From JAABRU01 sp050180235 (GTDB taxonomy: Bacteria > Desulfobacterota > Desulfobacteria > Desulfobacterales > Desulfococcaceae): a stretch of DNA of 64,000 nt. The stretch is from assembly GCA_050180235.1 (NCBI GenBank), contig JBFXEJ010000011.1:31911-95910 (forward strand), given 5' to 3'. The notes under the pieces were generated by a model. That model worked only from the letters and a program-made list of their open reading frames with translations. It had not been told where the DNA came from and searched no databases. A program made the position numbers and the translations under genes. Of the stretch, positions 18,030 to 26,564 are shown piece by piece. Position 1 is the stretch's first letter. Each line of letters opens with the position of its first letter.

Positions 18030-18115
18030 GCTGGATTAGATGAACTGATGGTTATGCAGCAGTATGGTGCAAATACAATATACCCAAAAACCCAAACAAA
18101 AGGAGTATCAAAAGA

Positions 18116-19222
18116 ATGGAAAGACGTGAATTTCTGAAGAAAACAGGTATGGCAGCCGCAGCAGCGGCTGTGGGGACAGCAGTATCAGCTCCCGCTGTTC
18201 ATGCCAGCAAAACCTACAACTGGAAAATGGTCACCACCTGGCCGCCGGGAATGCCGGTGCTGCAGGTCGGTGCAGAAAGATTTGCCAAACGTCTGGAAGA
18301 AGTGACAGGCGGACGCATCAAAATTCAGGTTTTTGCAGGCGGTGAACTGGTTCCCCCTCTGGGCGTGTTTGATGCGGTTTCTGACGGCACAGTGGAATGC
18401 GGCAGCGGTGCAGCCTATTACTGGGCCGGCAAGGTTCCGGCAGGCCAGTGGTTTTCCTCAGTTCCCTTTGGTTTCAACCCCCAGGGCATTAACGCATGGT
18501 TTTACAGCGGCGGGGGCCTGAAACTTTGGGAAGAGGTGTATGCTCCTTTTAATGTGGTTCCCAGACCTCAGGGTAATACAGGCGTGCAGATGGGCGGATG
18601 GTTCCGCAAAGAAATGAAAACCATTGAAGATTTCAAGGGACTGAAAATGCGCATTCCCGGACTTGGCGGCAAAGTGGTTGCCAAAGCCGGCTGTGCTGTC
18701 ACCCTGCTGCCCGCAGGAGAAATCTTCACCTCTCTCGAACGCGGTGTCATTGACGCGACTGAATGGGTCGGGCCGCTGCATGATCTGCGCATGGGTTTTT
18801 TCAAGGCAGCACAATATTACTATTATCCGGGCTGGCATGAGCCCGGAACCTGTCTGGAAGTTATTTTCAACAAAAAGGTTTATGATTCTCTGGAAGCTGA
18901 TCTCAAGGCCGCTATTGACGCAGTAGCGATGGAGACCAATTTCTGGAGTCTTTGCGAATTTGAATCCGGAAACGGCGCAGCTTTGGAGGAACTCATCACA
19001 CAGCACAAGGTGAATCTGGTGCAGTTTCCCGATGTCCTTATGGCGGATTTGAAAAAGCTGTCCATTGAAACTTTGGAGGAGGAGGCCAAAAAAGATCCCA
19101 TGTCCACCAAAGTGCATGAGGCTTTTAAGGCGTTCAGGAAGCGTCTTGGACTGTGGGGTACAGTGTCTGAAAAATCCTATTATGACACCATTGTGGAAAA
19201 GTATGCACTGAAAAAGCAGTAA
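18116..19222 (+). CDS. dctP: TRAP transporter substrate-binding protein (DctP family)
   Basis: A 368-residue periplasmic solute-binding protein. The N-terminus has a twin-arginine motif (RREFLKK) and an Ala-rich hydrophobic stretch ending at HASKTY, so Tat export is likely. The mature protein begins YNWKMVTTWPPGMPVLQVGA, as in the TakP-like subgroup that binds 2-oxo acids and other organic acids; the conserved Arg lies in GLKMRIPGLGG, and ATEWVGPLHD follows. The real ligand is not known. AAAGGAG precedes the ATG. It presumably works with dctQM at 15169-17069 although a toxin-antitoxin pair separates them by 1 kb. Positions 19223-19376 hold no gene. Confidence 0.92.
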   Translation: MERREFLKKTGMAAAAAAVGTAVSAPAVHASKTYNWKMVTTWPPGMPVLQVGAERFAKRLEEVTGGRIKIQVFAGGELVPPLGVFDAVSDGTVECGSGAAYYWAGKVPAGQWFSSVPFGFNPQGINAWFYSGGGLKLWEEVYAPFNVVPRPQGNTGVQMGGWFRKEMKTIEDFKGLKMRIPGLGGKVVAKAGCAVTLLPAGEIFTSLERGVIDATEWVGPLHDLRMGFFKAAQYYYYPGWHEPGTCLEVIFNKKVYDSLEADLKAAIDAVAMETNFWSLCEFESGNGAALEELITQHKVNLVQFPDVLMADLKKLSIETLEEEAKKDPMSTKVHEAFKAFRKRLGLWGTVSEKSYYDTIVEKYALKKQ

Positions 19223-19376
19223 GCTGAAATCCCATCATAAAAATGCGGGGCGTCCTGCCGGGCGCTCCGCCTGCAAAATCCTTTCCTTTGGATAATACAG
19301 ACCATAATCTGCCGAATAAAGCTGTGCATTCCCGTCCATAGGCCGTACAATATAAACATATGGAGCAATCCTCTCA

Positions 19377-20507
19377 ATGATCAATATTTCTGACAATCCC
19401 ATTATCCGGCTGTTTGTGCCGGATCAGAACCGGCTGGAAGGCGATGCCATTCAGCAGTTGAAAAAAGCAGGCGAACTTCCCGGAACTGAATATATTGCGG
19501 CCATGCCGGATCTGCATCCGGGCAAAGGCGGGCCGGTGGGAGCGGCTTTTCTGACACGGGACATTTTTTATCCCCATCTGATTGGCAGTGATGTGGGCTG
19601 CGGCATGGCCCTGTGGCAGAGCGATCTGCGGAAAAGCAAACTGAAACGGGACAAATGGGCCAAAAGACTCTGGGGTTTTGAAGAACCCTGGGAAGGTGAT
19701 ACAGAACAGTGGCTTGCCGGATACGGCCTGAAACCGTCCGGTTTTGATGATGCTCTGGGAACCATTGGCGGAGGCAACCATTTTGCGGAACTGCAGATGG
19801 TGGAGCAGATCCGGGATCAGGCGGCCTTTGATGCCCTCGGTCTGGATAAAGATTTTCTCATGGTGCTGGTTCACAGCGGTTCACGCGGACTGGGAGCTTC
19901 TCTGCTGCGGAGTCATACGGATGTAAAAGGCGCAGCCGGTCTGGAAAGTGCTTCGGATGAAGCACGGCGGTATATCCGAAAACATGACAATGCACTTGTA
20001 TGGGCCGAGGCAAACCGGGCATTGATAGTCCATCGTTTTCTCTCTGCGCTTGGGGCTGAGGGGAAAAAAATTCTGGATATCCTTCACAATGCGGTTTCGC
20101 AAGTCCCTGAATCAGGAAAATCTGCCTGGCTGCACCGCAAAGGCGTAGTTCCCTCGGATCGGGGGCCGGTGATTATTCCGGGAACACGGGGATCCCTGAC
20201 TTATCTGGCAATGCCTGCGGGAGATCAGTCTGCCAATTTATGGTCTTTGGCTCACGGCGCAGGCCGGAAATGGAACCGCAGCAGTGTCAAAGGCCGTCTC
20301 AAAGACCGTTTTCATGCCAAATCTCTTACACAGACAGAAATGGGAGGACTGGTCATCTGCGAAGACAAAGCCCTGCTGTATGAGGAGGCGCCCCAGGCAT
20401 ACAAAAACATTGACCGGGTAATTGGGGATATGACAGATGAGGGGCTGATGCAAACCATTGCGGTGTTCCGGCCTTTGATTACTTATAAAACAAGGAGCAG
20501 CAAATGA
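19377..20507 (+). CDS. rtcB: RtcB-family RNA ligase paired with PrfH
   Basis: A 376-residue RNA ligase that joins 2',3'-cyclic phosphate (or 3'-phosphate) and 5'-OH RNA ends using GTP and Mn2+. Metal ligands and nucleotide contacts are visible: GSDVGCGMALW (Cys), GTIGGGNHFAELQ (His), LVHSGSRGLG (His) and the C-terminal SLAHGAGRKWNRS, whose His is the expected GMP-accepting region. It is shorter than classical RtcB (about 400 residues) and corresponds to the RtcB2 subtype found beside prfH. Its stop overlaps the prfH start by four bases (ATGA). It starts at ATG 19377; the ribosome binding site is weak (GGAGCAA at 19361-19367). Confidence 0.92.
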   Translation: MINISDNPIIRLFVPDQNRLEGDAIQQLKKAGELPGTEYIAAMPDLHPGKGGPVGAAFLTRDIFYPHLIGSDVGCGMALWQSDLRKSKLKRDKWAKRLWGFEEPWEGDTEQWLAGYGLKPSGFDDALGTIGGGNHFAELQMVEQIRDQAAFDALGLDKDFLMVLVHSGSRGLGASLLRSHTDVKGAAGLESASDEARRYIRKHDNALVWAEANRALIVHRFLSALGAEGKKILDILHNAVSQVPESGKSAWLHRKGVVPSDRGPVIIPGTRGSLTYLAMPAGDQSANLWSLAHGAGRKWNRSSVKGRLKDRFHAKSLTQTEMGGLVICEDKALLYEEAPQAYKNIDRVIGDMTDEGLMQTIAVFRPLITYKTRSSK

Positions 20508-21151
20508 CAGCGTGGATGCAGATCACATCCGGACGCGGGCCGGAAGAATGCTGTCTGGCCGTTGCCCATGTTGTCCGGTGCATTGCGGAAGAAGCAGAAA
20601 AAAAGGGGATCCGCATTTCTCCCCTTGAACTGATTCCGTCTGAAAAACCGGGCTGTCTGCGTTCCGCGCTGCTGGCTCTGGAAGGGGAGAATCTTGGGGA
20701 TTTCTTTCAGGAATGGGTGGGAACCGTGCAGTGGATTGCAAAGAGCCGGTTCCGTCCCCATCATCAGAGGAAAAACTGGTTTGTGGGTGTCAAAAGCCTT
20801 TCCCAGCCTGAAAATGTGAAATGGTCGGAAAACGAAATAAAAACAGAACGGATGCGGGCTTCAGGCCCCGGCGGACAGCATGTGAACAAAACAGAGTCTG
20901 CTGTTCGTGTGACTCATATTCCCACCGGACTGAGTGCCATTGCGCAGGAGGAACGCTCCCAGCATCTCAACCGGAAACTGGCCCTGTCCCGGCTAGCGGA
21001 ACTGCTGGAAAATGAGGCGGAAAAAGCCAAACAGCAGCATGATCAGGTGCGGTGGAGTCAGCACAATATGCTGGAGCGGGGAAATCCGGTGCGGGTGTAT
21101 GAGGGCGGGGACTTCCAGATCAGAAAGTCCCGTAAAGGAGTGCCGGACTGA
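20504..21151 (+). CDS. prfH: Peptide chain release factor homolog PrfH
   Basis: A 215-residue class-I release factor homolog that keeps the peptidyl-tRNA hydrolysis loop (RASGPGGQHVNKTESAVR, catalytic GGQ near residue 125). It lacks the codon-recognition domain of RF1/RF2. PrfH with its partner RtcB is proposed from earlier work to release peptides from ribosomes whose 16S decoding centre was cut by a nuclease toxin, after which RtcB reseals the rRNA. Here the two are translationally coupled. The C-terminal basic segment (REGDFQIRKSRKG-like) fits the rRNA-facing tail of release factors. Confidence 0.93.
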   Translation: MTAWMQITSGRGPEECCLAVAHVVRCIAEEAEKKGIRISPLELIPSEKPGCLRSALLALEGENLGDFFQEWVGTVQWIAKSRFRPHHQRKNWFVGVKSLSQPENVKWSENEIKTERMRASGPGGQHVNKTESAVRVTHIPTGLSAIAQEERSQHLNRKLALSRLAELLENEAEKAKQQHDQVRWSQHNMLERGNPVRVYEGGDFQIRKSRKGVPD

Positions 21152-21272
21152 AATTCTGGCATCTGATACCGATTCGCCATTGAATTGATGCAATATGCAA
21201 CTGATCTGGAGGAGTGCAGAAATTAAGCTGAGCGGTTTTTTGTACAGAAATAAGGCAGTTATTCTCTTTGAC

Positions 21273-21343
21273 CATCATACCGGCAAAAGCCGGAATCCGG
21301 TATTTTCAACGGTTTCCGGATACCGGCTTTCGCCGGTATGACG
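21273..21343. repeat. Inverted repeat element (ACCGGCAAAAGCCGG ... CGCCGGTATGACG)
   Basis: CATCATACCGGCAAAAGCCGG and CCGGCTTTCGCCGGTATGACG form the arms around TATTTTCAACGG. GTAACATCAG at 21351-21360 is the end of the related element at 23129-23264. It accounts for most of the 254-bp gap after prfH. Confidence 0.7.
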
Positions 21344-21405
21344 ATCCGGAGTAACATCAGTTATTTATCTGTCTGGCTTTCAACAGTATCAGTTTCATGC
21401 AGCAT

Positions 21406-22725
21406 TCAAAGGATTTGAGATTTTGCCATCAGTTGTTCAATTTCATCAGCCCCAATGGGAATGTCGGCCATCAGATCCACCGGCCCATCTGCGGTGACAA
21501 GAATATCATTTTCCAGCCGGATACCGAAACCTTCATCCTTAATATAAATACCGGGTTCGCAGGTCAGCACCATTCCTGCCTCAAAAGGCCGGTACCGGTT
21601 TCCGTAATCATGCACATCCAGCCCCAGATGATGGGAAGTTCCGTGCATAAAGTATTCCCGGTACAGGGGATTTTCCTCATAGGCATCTTTATCCTGCTTC
21701 TGTTTTTCCACTTCCCCGGCATCCAGCAGTCCCAGAGAAATAAGTTCTTTTTCCATGATTTCTCCCACAGATTTGTGATATTCCTTTATGGTATTGCCGG
21801 GACGCAGCAGATCAATGGCTGCTCTCTGCACCCGGAGCACAGCATTGTAAACCTGCTTCTGCCGGGGCGTAAATTTTCCGCTTACCGGAACAGTCCGGGT
21901 CAGATCTGCGGCATAATTGGCATATTCACAGCCAAAATCCATCAGCACCAAGTCCCCGGATTTGCACTGTTTGTCATTTTTCACATAATGGAGAACGCAG
22001 GAATCCGCGCCTGAGGCAATAATGGATTCATAAGCCGGCCCCCGTGAACGGTTCCGGACAAATTCATGCCAGATTTCAGCCTCAATCTCAAATTCCCAGA
22101 CGCCGGGACGGATAAAACCCAGCAGTCTCCGGAATGCCTGACCCGTAATCGCGCAGGCATGACTGATCAGATCAGTTTCAATGGAAGATTTGACCGCGCG
22201 CAGATTATGCAGAATCGGAGCCAGTCTTTCGTATTTATGGAGCGGAAAAGCCTGTCTGCACCATTTGACAAAGCGGTCATCCCGTGTTTCCACACTCAAA
22301 TCTGCACGGGAATGCTCATTGGTGTTGAGATATATATGATCGGATTCAAAAGCCAGAACGCGGAATATGTCCTGAAAACGGGAAGTCCAGTACACTGTGC
22401 CGATGCCGGAAATCTCTTTTGCCTCTCCTATGGTATATTTCTGCCCTTCCCAGACTGCAAGTTTTTCATTGGTTTCACGGATGAAAAGGATTTCCCGGTG
22501 CTTTTCCTCCTGTGCGTTTGGACAGAGGAGCAGAATGCTTTCTTCCTGATCTATGCCGCTTAAATAGAAAATATCTGTATGCTGGACAAAAGGCCGAACC
22601 CCATCCGCGCTTTTGGGCATGATGTCATTGGAATTGAAAAGGGCCAGGGATTTGGGTTTGAGATGTTTCACCAGCCCGGCCCGGTTCTGAATAAACAGGG
22701 TATTGTCAATTTTTTGGTATTTCAT
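21406..22725 (-). CDS. Aminopeptidase P family protein (Xaa-Pro aminopeptidase)
   Basis: A 439-residue M24 metallopeptidase. The N-terminal AMP_N domain (MKYQKIDNTLFIQNRAGLVKH, about 1-140) precedes the pita-bread catalytic domain. The five metal ligands are visible: two Asp in LVLMDFGCEYANYAADLTRTV, His in HGTSHHLGLDVHDYG, Glu in VLTCEPGIYI and Glu in GIRLENDILVT. It cleaves N-terminal residues next to proline in the cytoplasm. It has its own transcription unit, with no neighbours in the same direction nearby. Confidence 0.93.
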   Translation of the reverse strand: MKYQKIDNTLFIQNRAGLVKHLKPKSLALFNSNDIMPKSADGVRPFVQHTDIFYLSGIDQEESILLLCPNAQEEKHREILFIRETNEKLAVWEGQKYTIGEAKEISGIGTVYWTSRFQDIFRVLAFESDHIYLNTNEHSRADLSVETRDDRFVKWCRQAFPLHKYERLAPILHNLRAVKSSIETDLISHACAITGQAFRRLLGFIRPGVWEFEIEAEIWHEFVRNRSRGPAYESIIASGADSCVLHYVKNDKQCKSGDLVLMDFGCEYANYAADLTRTVPVSGKFTPRQKQVYNAVLRVQRAAIDLLRPGNTIKEYHKSVGEIMEKELISLGLLDAGEVEKQKQDKDAYEENPLYREYFMHGTSHHLGLDVHDYGNRYRPFEAGMVLTCEPGIYIKDEGFGIRLENDILVTADGPVDLMADIPIGADEIEQLMAKSQIL

Positions 22726-22780
22726 AATATTGCCATAAGTTGGTCAGCAAATACAAAATAAAGGGAAAAATAAAACTTTT

Positions 22781-22828
22781 CCGCAGAGAACAAAGAGGAA
22801 GAAGAAAAAACTCTGTGTTCTCTGTGGG
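22781..22828. repeat. CACAGAG-type inverted repeat
   Basis: CCGCAGAGAACAAAGAGG pairs loosely with CTCTGTGTTCTCTGTGGG. It belongs to a dispersed family of dyads that also occurs at 4965-5008, 38425-38516, 60839-60926 and, more loosely, 61430-61545. Confidence 0.65.
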
Positions 22829-22840
22829 AAACCTATCCAG

Positions 22841-23026
22841 TCAAAACTGCATTAGTGTTCCCAATAAGTGCTTGAGAAAAAGATAAAATGCGTATCCTGC
22901 GCCCCAGGCTGCGACTGACAGCACTCAGAGACGGCAAAAGGGAGTTCCTCTGAGTAACCTGAATCCGGCGATCAGCGTAAGGGCTGCCATGAGAAAGCCG
23001 CCGAAAATGGACAGAATATTTGTCAT
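22841..23026 (-). pseudogene. Small membrane protein frame with one in-frame TGA
   Basis: ATG 23026 opens a frame of 61 codons broken by a single TGA (22925-22927). The first half reads MTNILSIFGGFLMAALTL plus IAGFRLLRGTPFCRL, the second VLSVAAWGAGYAFYLFLKHL plus LGTLMQF. Each half is one convincing hydrophobic helix, so together they resemble a two-TM small membrane protein. Most likely this is a decayed gene. The residue four before the TGA is Cys, giving a CxxU pattern if the TGA were selenocysteine, but I see neither a good Shine-Dalgarno nor a convincing SECIS hairpin. Confidence 0.4.
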
Positions 23027-23128
23027 AGCAGGAAATAAAAAAATGGCAGAGAATATACCGTCTGCGGTGTATCATTATGGAACAGTCTGGAAGCCTGTTT
23101 TATACCGATTCGCTATTGAAATTATATA

Positions 23129-23264
23129 CTGATGTTACGCAGCATCGTCATACCTGCGAAAGCCGGTATCCGGAACCGGCTGATATTACTGGATTCCGGC
23201 TTTCGCCGGAATGACGGGCAAAGCGGATAACTGCCTGATTTTTGGAAAGTCTGCGTAACATCAG
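23129..23264. repeat. Palindromic element with CTGATGTTACGCAG ends
   Basis: About 136 bp with perfect 14-bp terminal inverted repeats CTGATGTTACGCAG (23129-23142) and CTGCGTAACATCAG (23251-23264). Inside is a second inverted repeat (TCATACCTGCGAAAGCCGG against CCGGCTTTCGCCGGAATGA). Fragments of the same end appear at 11086-11098 and 21351-21360. The pieces CTGCGTAAC at 38695 and 49361 may also derive from it. Confidence 0.8.
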
Positions 23265-23331
23265 TTACTAATTCAGGAGGTTTTGCCCCTTAATTGGCAT
23301 CTGCAGAAACCTTTACAAATCAATATAAAAA

Positions 23332-23358
23332 AACCCGGTATGAATGTTCCGGGTTTTT
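23332..23358. terminator. Bidirectional intrinsic terminator after hisD
   Basis: AACCCGG (23332-23338) pairs with CCGGGTT (23349-23355), with TTTTT on the plus side and an A-run before it that gives a T-run on the minus strand. It lies about 45 bases past the hisD stop on the minus strand and would end the histidine operon. Confidence 0.8.
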
Positions 23359-23401
23359 GCATGACGGCATCCGATTCCGGAGCAGCGGGCTCTGAACGGA
23401 T

Positions 23402-24703
23402 TTAAAAAGGCCGCAGTTTTATGGCATTGGCATGTGCAGGAAAGCCTTCATATTCCGCAAATTTACGGGCAGTATCTTTGATACTGTCATATCCCTCTTT
23501 TGTCATATATCCAATGGAAGATCGCTTGAGAAAATCAAAGACTGTTACGCAGGAAAAAGTTCTGGCAAATCCGCCTGTGGGCAGAATTGCATTCACACCC
23601 AGAGAGAAATTTCCTGTGGTAATGGGTGTATACGGCCCCAGCAGAATCTCTCCCGCATTTTTGATTTCCGCAAGTACAGACATGGGTTCATCCACCAGAA
23701 CCTCCAGATGTTCAGGTGCGAAATCATTGACAAACTGCAAAGAGGCTTCCAGATTCGGTGTCAGCACAATGCCCCCGAAATGGGAGAATACTGTGCGGCA
23801 GAAATTCTTCCGCTCTTCCGGCAGATTGTTCACCAGATCAGGCAGAAGTTTTTCCACTTTTGCAGCAAGTTCTTTGTAATGTGTCACCAGCAGCGCAGTG
23901 GAATCCGGCCCGTGTTCCGCCTCAATGAGCAGATCAATGGCTGCAATCTGCGGATTTGCATTCTCATCACACAGAATAATGGATTCACTGGGGCCTGCCG
24001 GTGTTCCCACGTCAATTTTGCCGTAAAGCAGGCGTTTTGCTGCGGAAACATAGGCATTGCCGGGGCCGATAACCTTGTTGACTTTGGGAATGGTCTGTGT
24101 GCCAAATGCCATAGCAGCAATGGCCTGGGAACCGCCGACTTTGTAAACCTCTTTCACACCGCAGAGCTGTGCTGTGAACAGAGAGGCATCATCCACGCCC
24201 CCATCTGCTGTGGGCGGGGTGCAGACAATCACTTTGGGAACCTGTGCAATCACAGCGGGAATGCAGAGCATAAGCATAACCGATGGAAATGATCCTTTGC
24301 CGCGCGGAACATAAATTCCCACAGAAGTTACAGGTGTGATTTTTTCCCCTGCCATAATGCCTTTGCTGATTTGGGTGAACCACATTTCTTCGGGCATCTG
24401 GGATTCATGGAATTTGCGGATATTTTTGGCAGAAACCGCAATCACTTCTTTGATGTCCGGATCAAGATTTTGCTCTGCTTTGCGGAATTCTGCTTCTGTG
24501 ACTTTCAGATTCGCAGCAGACAGTTCCACTTTGTCAAATTTCCGGCAGTAATCCACAAGTGCCTGATCCCCTTTTTCCTGCACATCTTTGATGACAGGAC
24601 GCACAACATCCTGAAAATTCTCAATATCAATCTCAGATCGCCTGAAAATCCGGGCGGTTTCCTCGGCAGACAGTTTTGCCAGTTCATACACATTGATCTT
24701 CAT
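23402..24703 (-). CDS. hisD: Histidinol dehydrogenase
   Basis: A 433-residue NAD+- and Zn2+-dependent enzyme that oxidises L-histidinol to L-histidine in two steps. Family motifs are VPRGKGSFPSVMLMLCIPA, IAAMAFGTQTIPKVNKVIGPGN, TPAGPSESIILCDE, AEHGPDSTALL and FAPEHLEVLVDEP. The catalytic Glu-His pair lies in the last motif. The length is standard. It is the last gene of the minus-strand histidine locus; the next upstream gene in that direction is a DNA methyltransferase, with hisC beyond it. Confidence 0.96.
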   Translation of the reverse strand: MKINVYELAKLSAEETARIFRRSEIDIENFQDVVRPVIKDVQEKGDQALVDYCRKFDKVELSAANLKVTEAEFRKAEQNLDPDIKEVIAVSAKNIRKFHESQMPEEMWFTQISKGIMAGEKITPVTSVGIYVPRGKGSFPSVMLMLCIPAVIAQVPKVIVCTPPTADGGVDDASLFTAQLCGVKEVYKVGGSQAIAAMAFGTQTIPKVNKVIGPGNAYVSAAKRLLYGKIDVGTPAGPSESIILCDENANPQIAAIDLLIEAEHGPDSTALLVTHYKELAAKVEKLLPDLVNNLPEERKNFCRTVFSHFGGIVLTPNLEASLQFVNDFAPEHLEVLVDEPMSVLAEIKNAGEILLGPYTPITTGNFSLGVNAILPTGGFARTFSCVTVFDFLKRSSIGYMTKEGYDSIKDTARKFAEYEGFPAHANAIKLRPF

Positions 24704-24750
24704 ATCTTTTCCTCTTCCTTGTTTTTTTCAATAAGTTTCGTATATTGTAC

Positions 24751-25695
24751 TCAAAAAAGAAATGGCTGTTTCTGTATTTTTTCTTTGCAGTCTCTTATTT
24801 CATCTCCGTACATATCTTTTACAGTTTTTGCAAAATTCAGCACCGCTCCACTGTGATTTCGGAGAAACCAAAGGATATGATTTTGGAGATATTCCTGTCT
24901 GACAGCGCTGTCATTCAAATCTTTTGGCACTCTTTCCATTCTGGAATCAATACTGTCAAAACCGGTAAAAGGTTTATCCAGTCTTTCTGCAATCATGTTC
25001 ACATAGTCAGGATTCAGTTCAATGCCTGTACAATGTCTTTTCAGTTGCTGGCAGACCCTGAGTGTTGTTCCGCTTCCGGCAAAAGGATCAAGCACTGTGT
25101 CATTTTCATCAGACGAGGCCAGCACCATTCTTTCCATCAGCCCCTCTGGTTTTTGCGTGGGATGATTCTGCCTGTTTCCATTGCAGTAATGGATATGAGA
25201 AAATTTCCAGACATCTCCGGGATTTGCTCCCCTCATATTATTTATGGAACGGTAATATTTCTGAGGCACTTTTACATCGTTGAGATTGAATTTGAAATTT
25301 TCCGACTTGGTAAACATCAGAATATCGTCATGACGCGGCGAAAAACCCTTTGTTTTTCCCAATCCCTGCGTATAATGCCAGGTAATCCAACTGTTGAAAT
25401 ACATTCCCAATTTCCGATCAAGAATATCATACAGATAGGAAATAAATCTTACACCCATGAAAACATATATTGTGCCTGTGTTTTTTAAAATTCTGCGGGA
25501 TTCTTTCAGCCAGCACTGCGAAAATTCAATATATTCATCAAATCCTTTGAGATCATGGTTGTTTCCGTAATTTTTGCCCAAATTGTATGGTGGATCCGCA
25601 ATAATCAGATCAACAGATTCATTTTTGATTTTCAGCAGTTCTGTTAAAGCATCACCCTGTATTATACAAATATTGCTGCCCATTATTTGATCCAT
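24751..25695 (-). CDS. Type II DNA methyltransferase (amino-methylating, beta class)
   Basis: About 314 residues. The catalytic motif IV DPPY occurs early (LIIADPPYNLGKNYG, about residues 30-45). The AdoMet motif FAGSGTT occurs late (DPFAGSGTTLRVCQQ, about residue 215), giving the beta order. NHPTQKPEGLMERMV precedes it, as in RsrI-like N6-adenine or N4-cytosine methylases. It overlaps the restriction-gene stop; ATG 25683 (TAATG overlap) is a second possible start. It would protect host DNA from the nuclease encoded at 25683-26456. The target sequence cannot be predicted. Confidence 0.9.
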   Translation of the reverse strand: MDQIMGSNICIIQGDALTELLKIKNESVDLIIADPPYNLGKNYGNNHDLKGFDEYIEFSQCWLKESRRILKNTGTIYVFMGVRFISYLYDILDRKLGMYFNSWITWHYTQGLGKTKGFSPRHDDILMFTKSENFKFNLNDVKVPQKYYRSINNMRGANPGDVWKFSHIHYCNGNRQNHPTQKPEGLMERMVLASSDENDTVLDPFAGSGTTLRVCQQLKRHCTGIELNPDYVNMIAERLDKPFTGFDSIDSRMERVPKDLNDSAVRQEYLQNHILWFLRNHSGAVLNFAKTVKDMYGDEIRDCKEKIQKQPFLF

Positions 25696-26456
25696 CCGTT
25701 TTTTTCAGCCAGTTTCAGCCATTCCGGATAACCTTTTCTGGACGCGACAAACTTTTTGTCCAGCAGTTGGCAAAATTCCCATACCGTTCTGTTTTCTCTT
25801 GTGATATAGTGAATATCCTTTATCTGCAACTGTCCGCTGCCCAATGCCGGATTATAACTGATATCCGATTCTGACAGATATTTCAGATCATAGGCATTGA
25901 AATCTGTAATTTCCATGACACCCATCATCATCCCGGTTTCCGTTTCTCTTTGACTGAACACCCTGTGTTTTATGGAAAGAATGATAAAAAGATAATCCGG
26001 ATCTTTGATATATGCGGTTCTGATGCGTGCAAACGATGTGATATTCGGAGATTTACCGCTGTTTGCAATATCATTGCTGGTAGCTTTCACATCCACATTC
26101 GCTGTTATTGATGATTCACGTTTTCTTTTCCTTCTGAATTGAAGAATAACATCAGCCATGTTCAGACGTTCACCAGCTTCGACATGGATTAATCTGTATT
26201 CATTATTTGCATCCTCAAGTGTATCGGAAAAAGTCTGGAAAGCCCATGCCTCAATAAAGGGGCCTGCAATTTTGTTAATATTTTCCATTGGAAGGCCAAG
26301 TTTAAGATTTGTGTTGATAATGATTTTGTTACGGCCTTCATCCATAGCCTTCTGCATAATATGCTCAATTGAATTTACCACATAATCAGAGCATTGCATA
26401 TAATCTTCAGCTTCATTGGGGATCTTGAAATCAAGTTGCGCGTAATTTTTTTTCAT
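25683..26456 (-). CDS. Probable type II restriction endonuclease
   Basis: A 257-residue protein with no family that I can name with certainty. The segment NMADVILQF followed, about 15 residues later, by ITANVDVKATSND fits a PD-(D/E)xK nuclease core (Asp ... Asp-x-Lys). IANSGKSPNITSFARIRTAY and DPDYLFIILSIKHRVFSQRE are the kind of strands seen after such a core. It is joined to a DNA methyltransferase gene. Codon use is more AT-rich than in the flanking his genes. It sits between hisC and hisD, so the pair looks inserted. Confidence 0.75.
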   Translation of the reverse strand: MKKNYAQLDFKIPNEAEDYMQCSDYVVNSIEHIMQKAMDEGRNKIIINTNLKLGLPMENINKIAGPFIEAWAFQTFSDTLEDANNEYRLIHVEAGERLNMADVILQFRRKRKRESSITANVDVKATSNDIANSGKSPNITSFARIRTAYIKDPDYLFIILSIKHRVFSQRETETGMMMGVMEITDFNAYDLKYLSESDISYNPALGSGQLQIKDIHYITRENRTVWEFCQLLDKKFVASRKGYPEWLKLAEKNGWIK

Positions 26457-26564
26457 GGCATTCAGAATCTTCCGGTTTCAAATTCAGAACAGGAACAGCG
26501 AAAAATTCCCCGTTCCCACTATAATCGGTGGGAACGGGAGACAATTTGTCTGTACAGATTTTTT

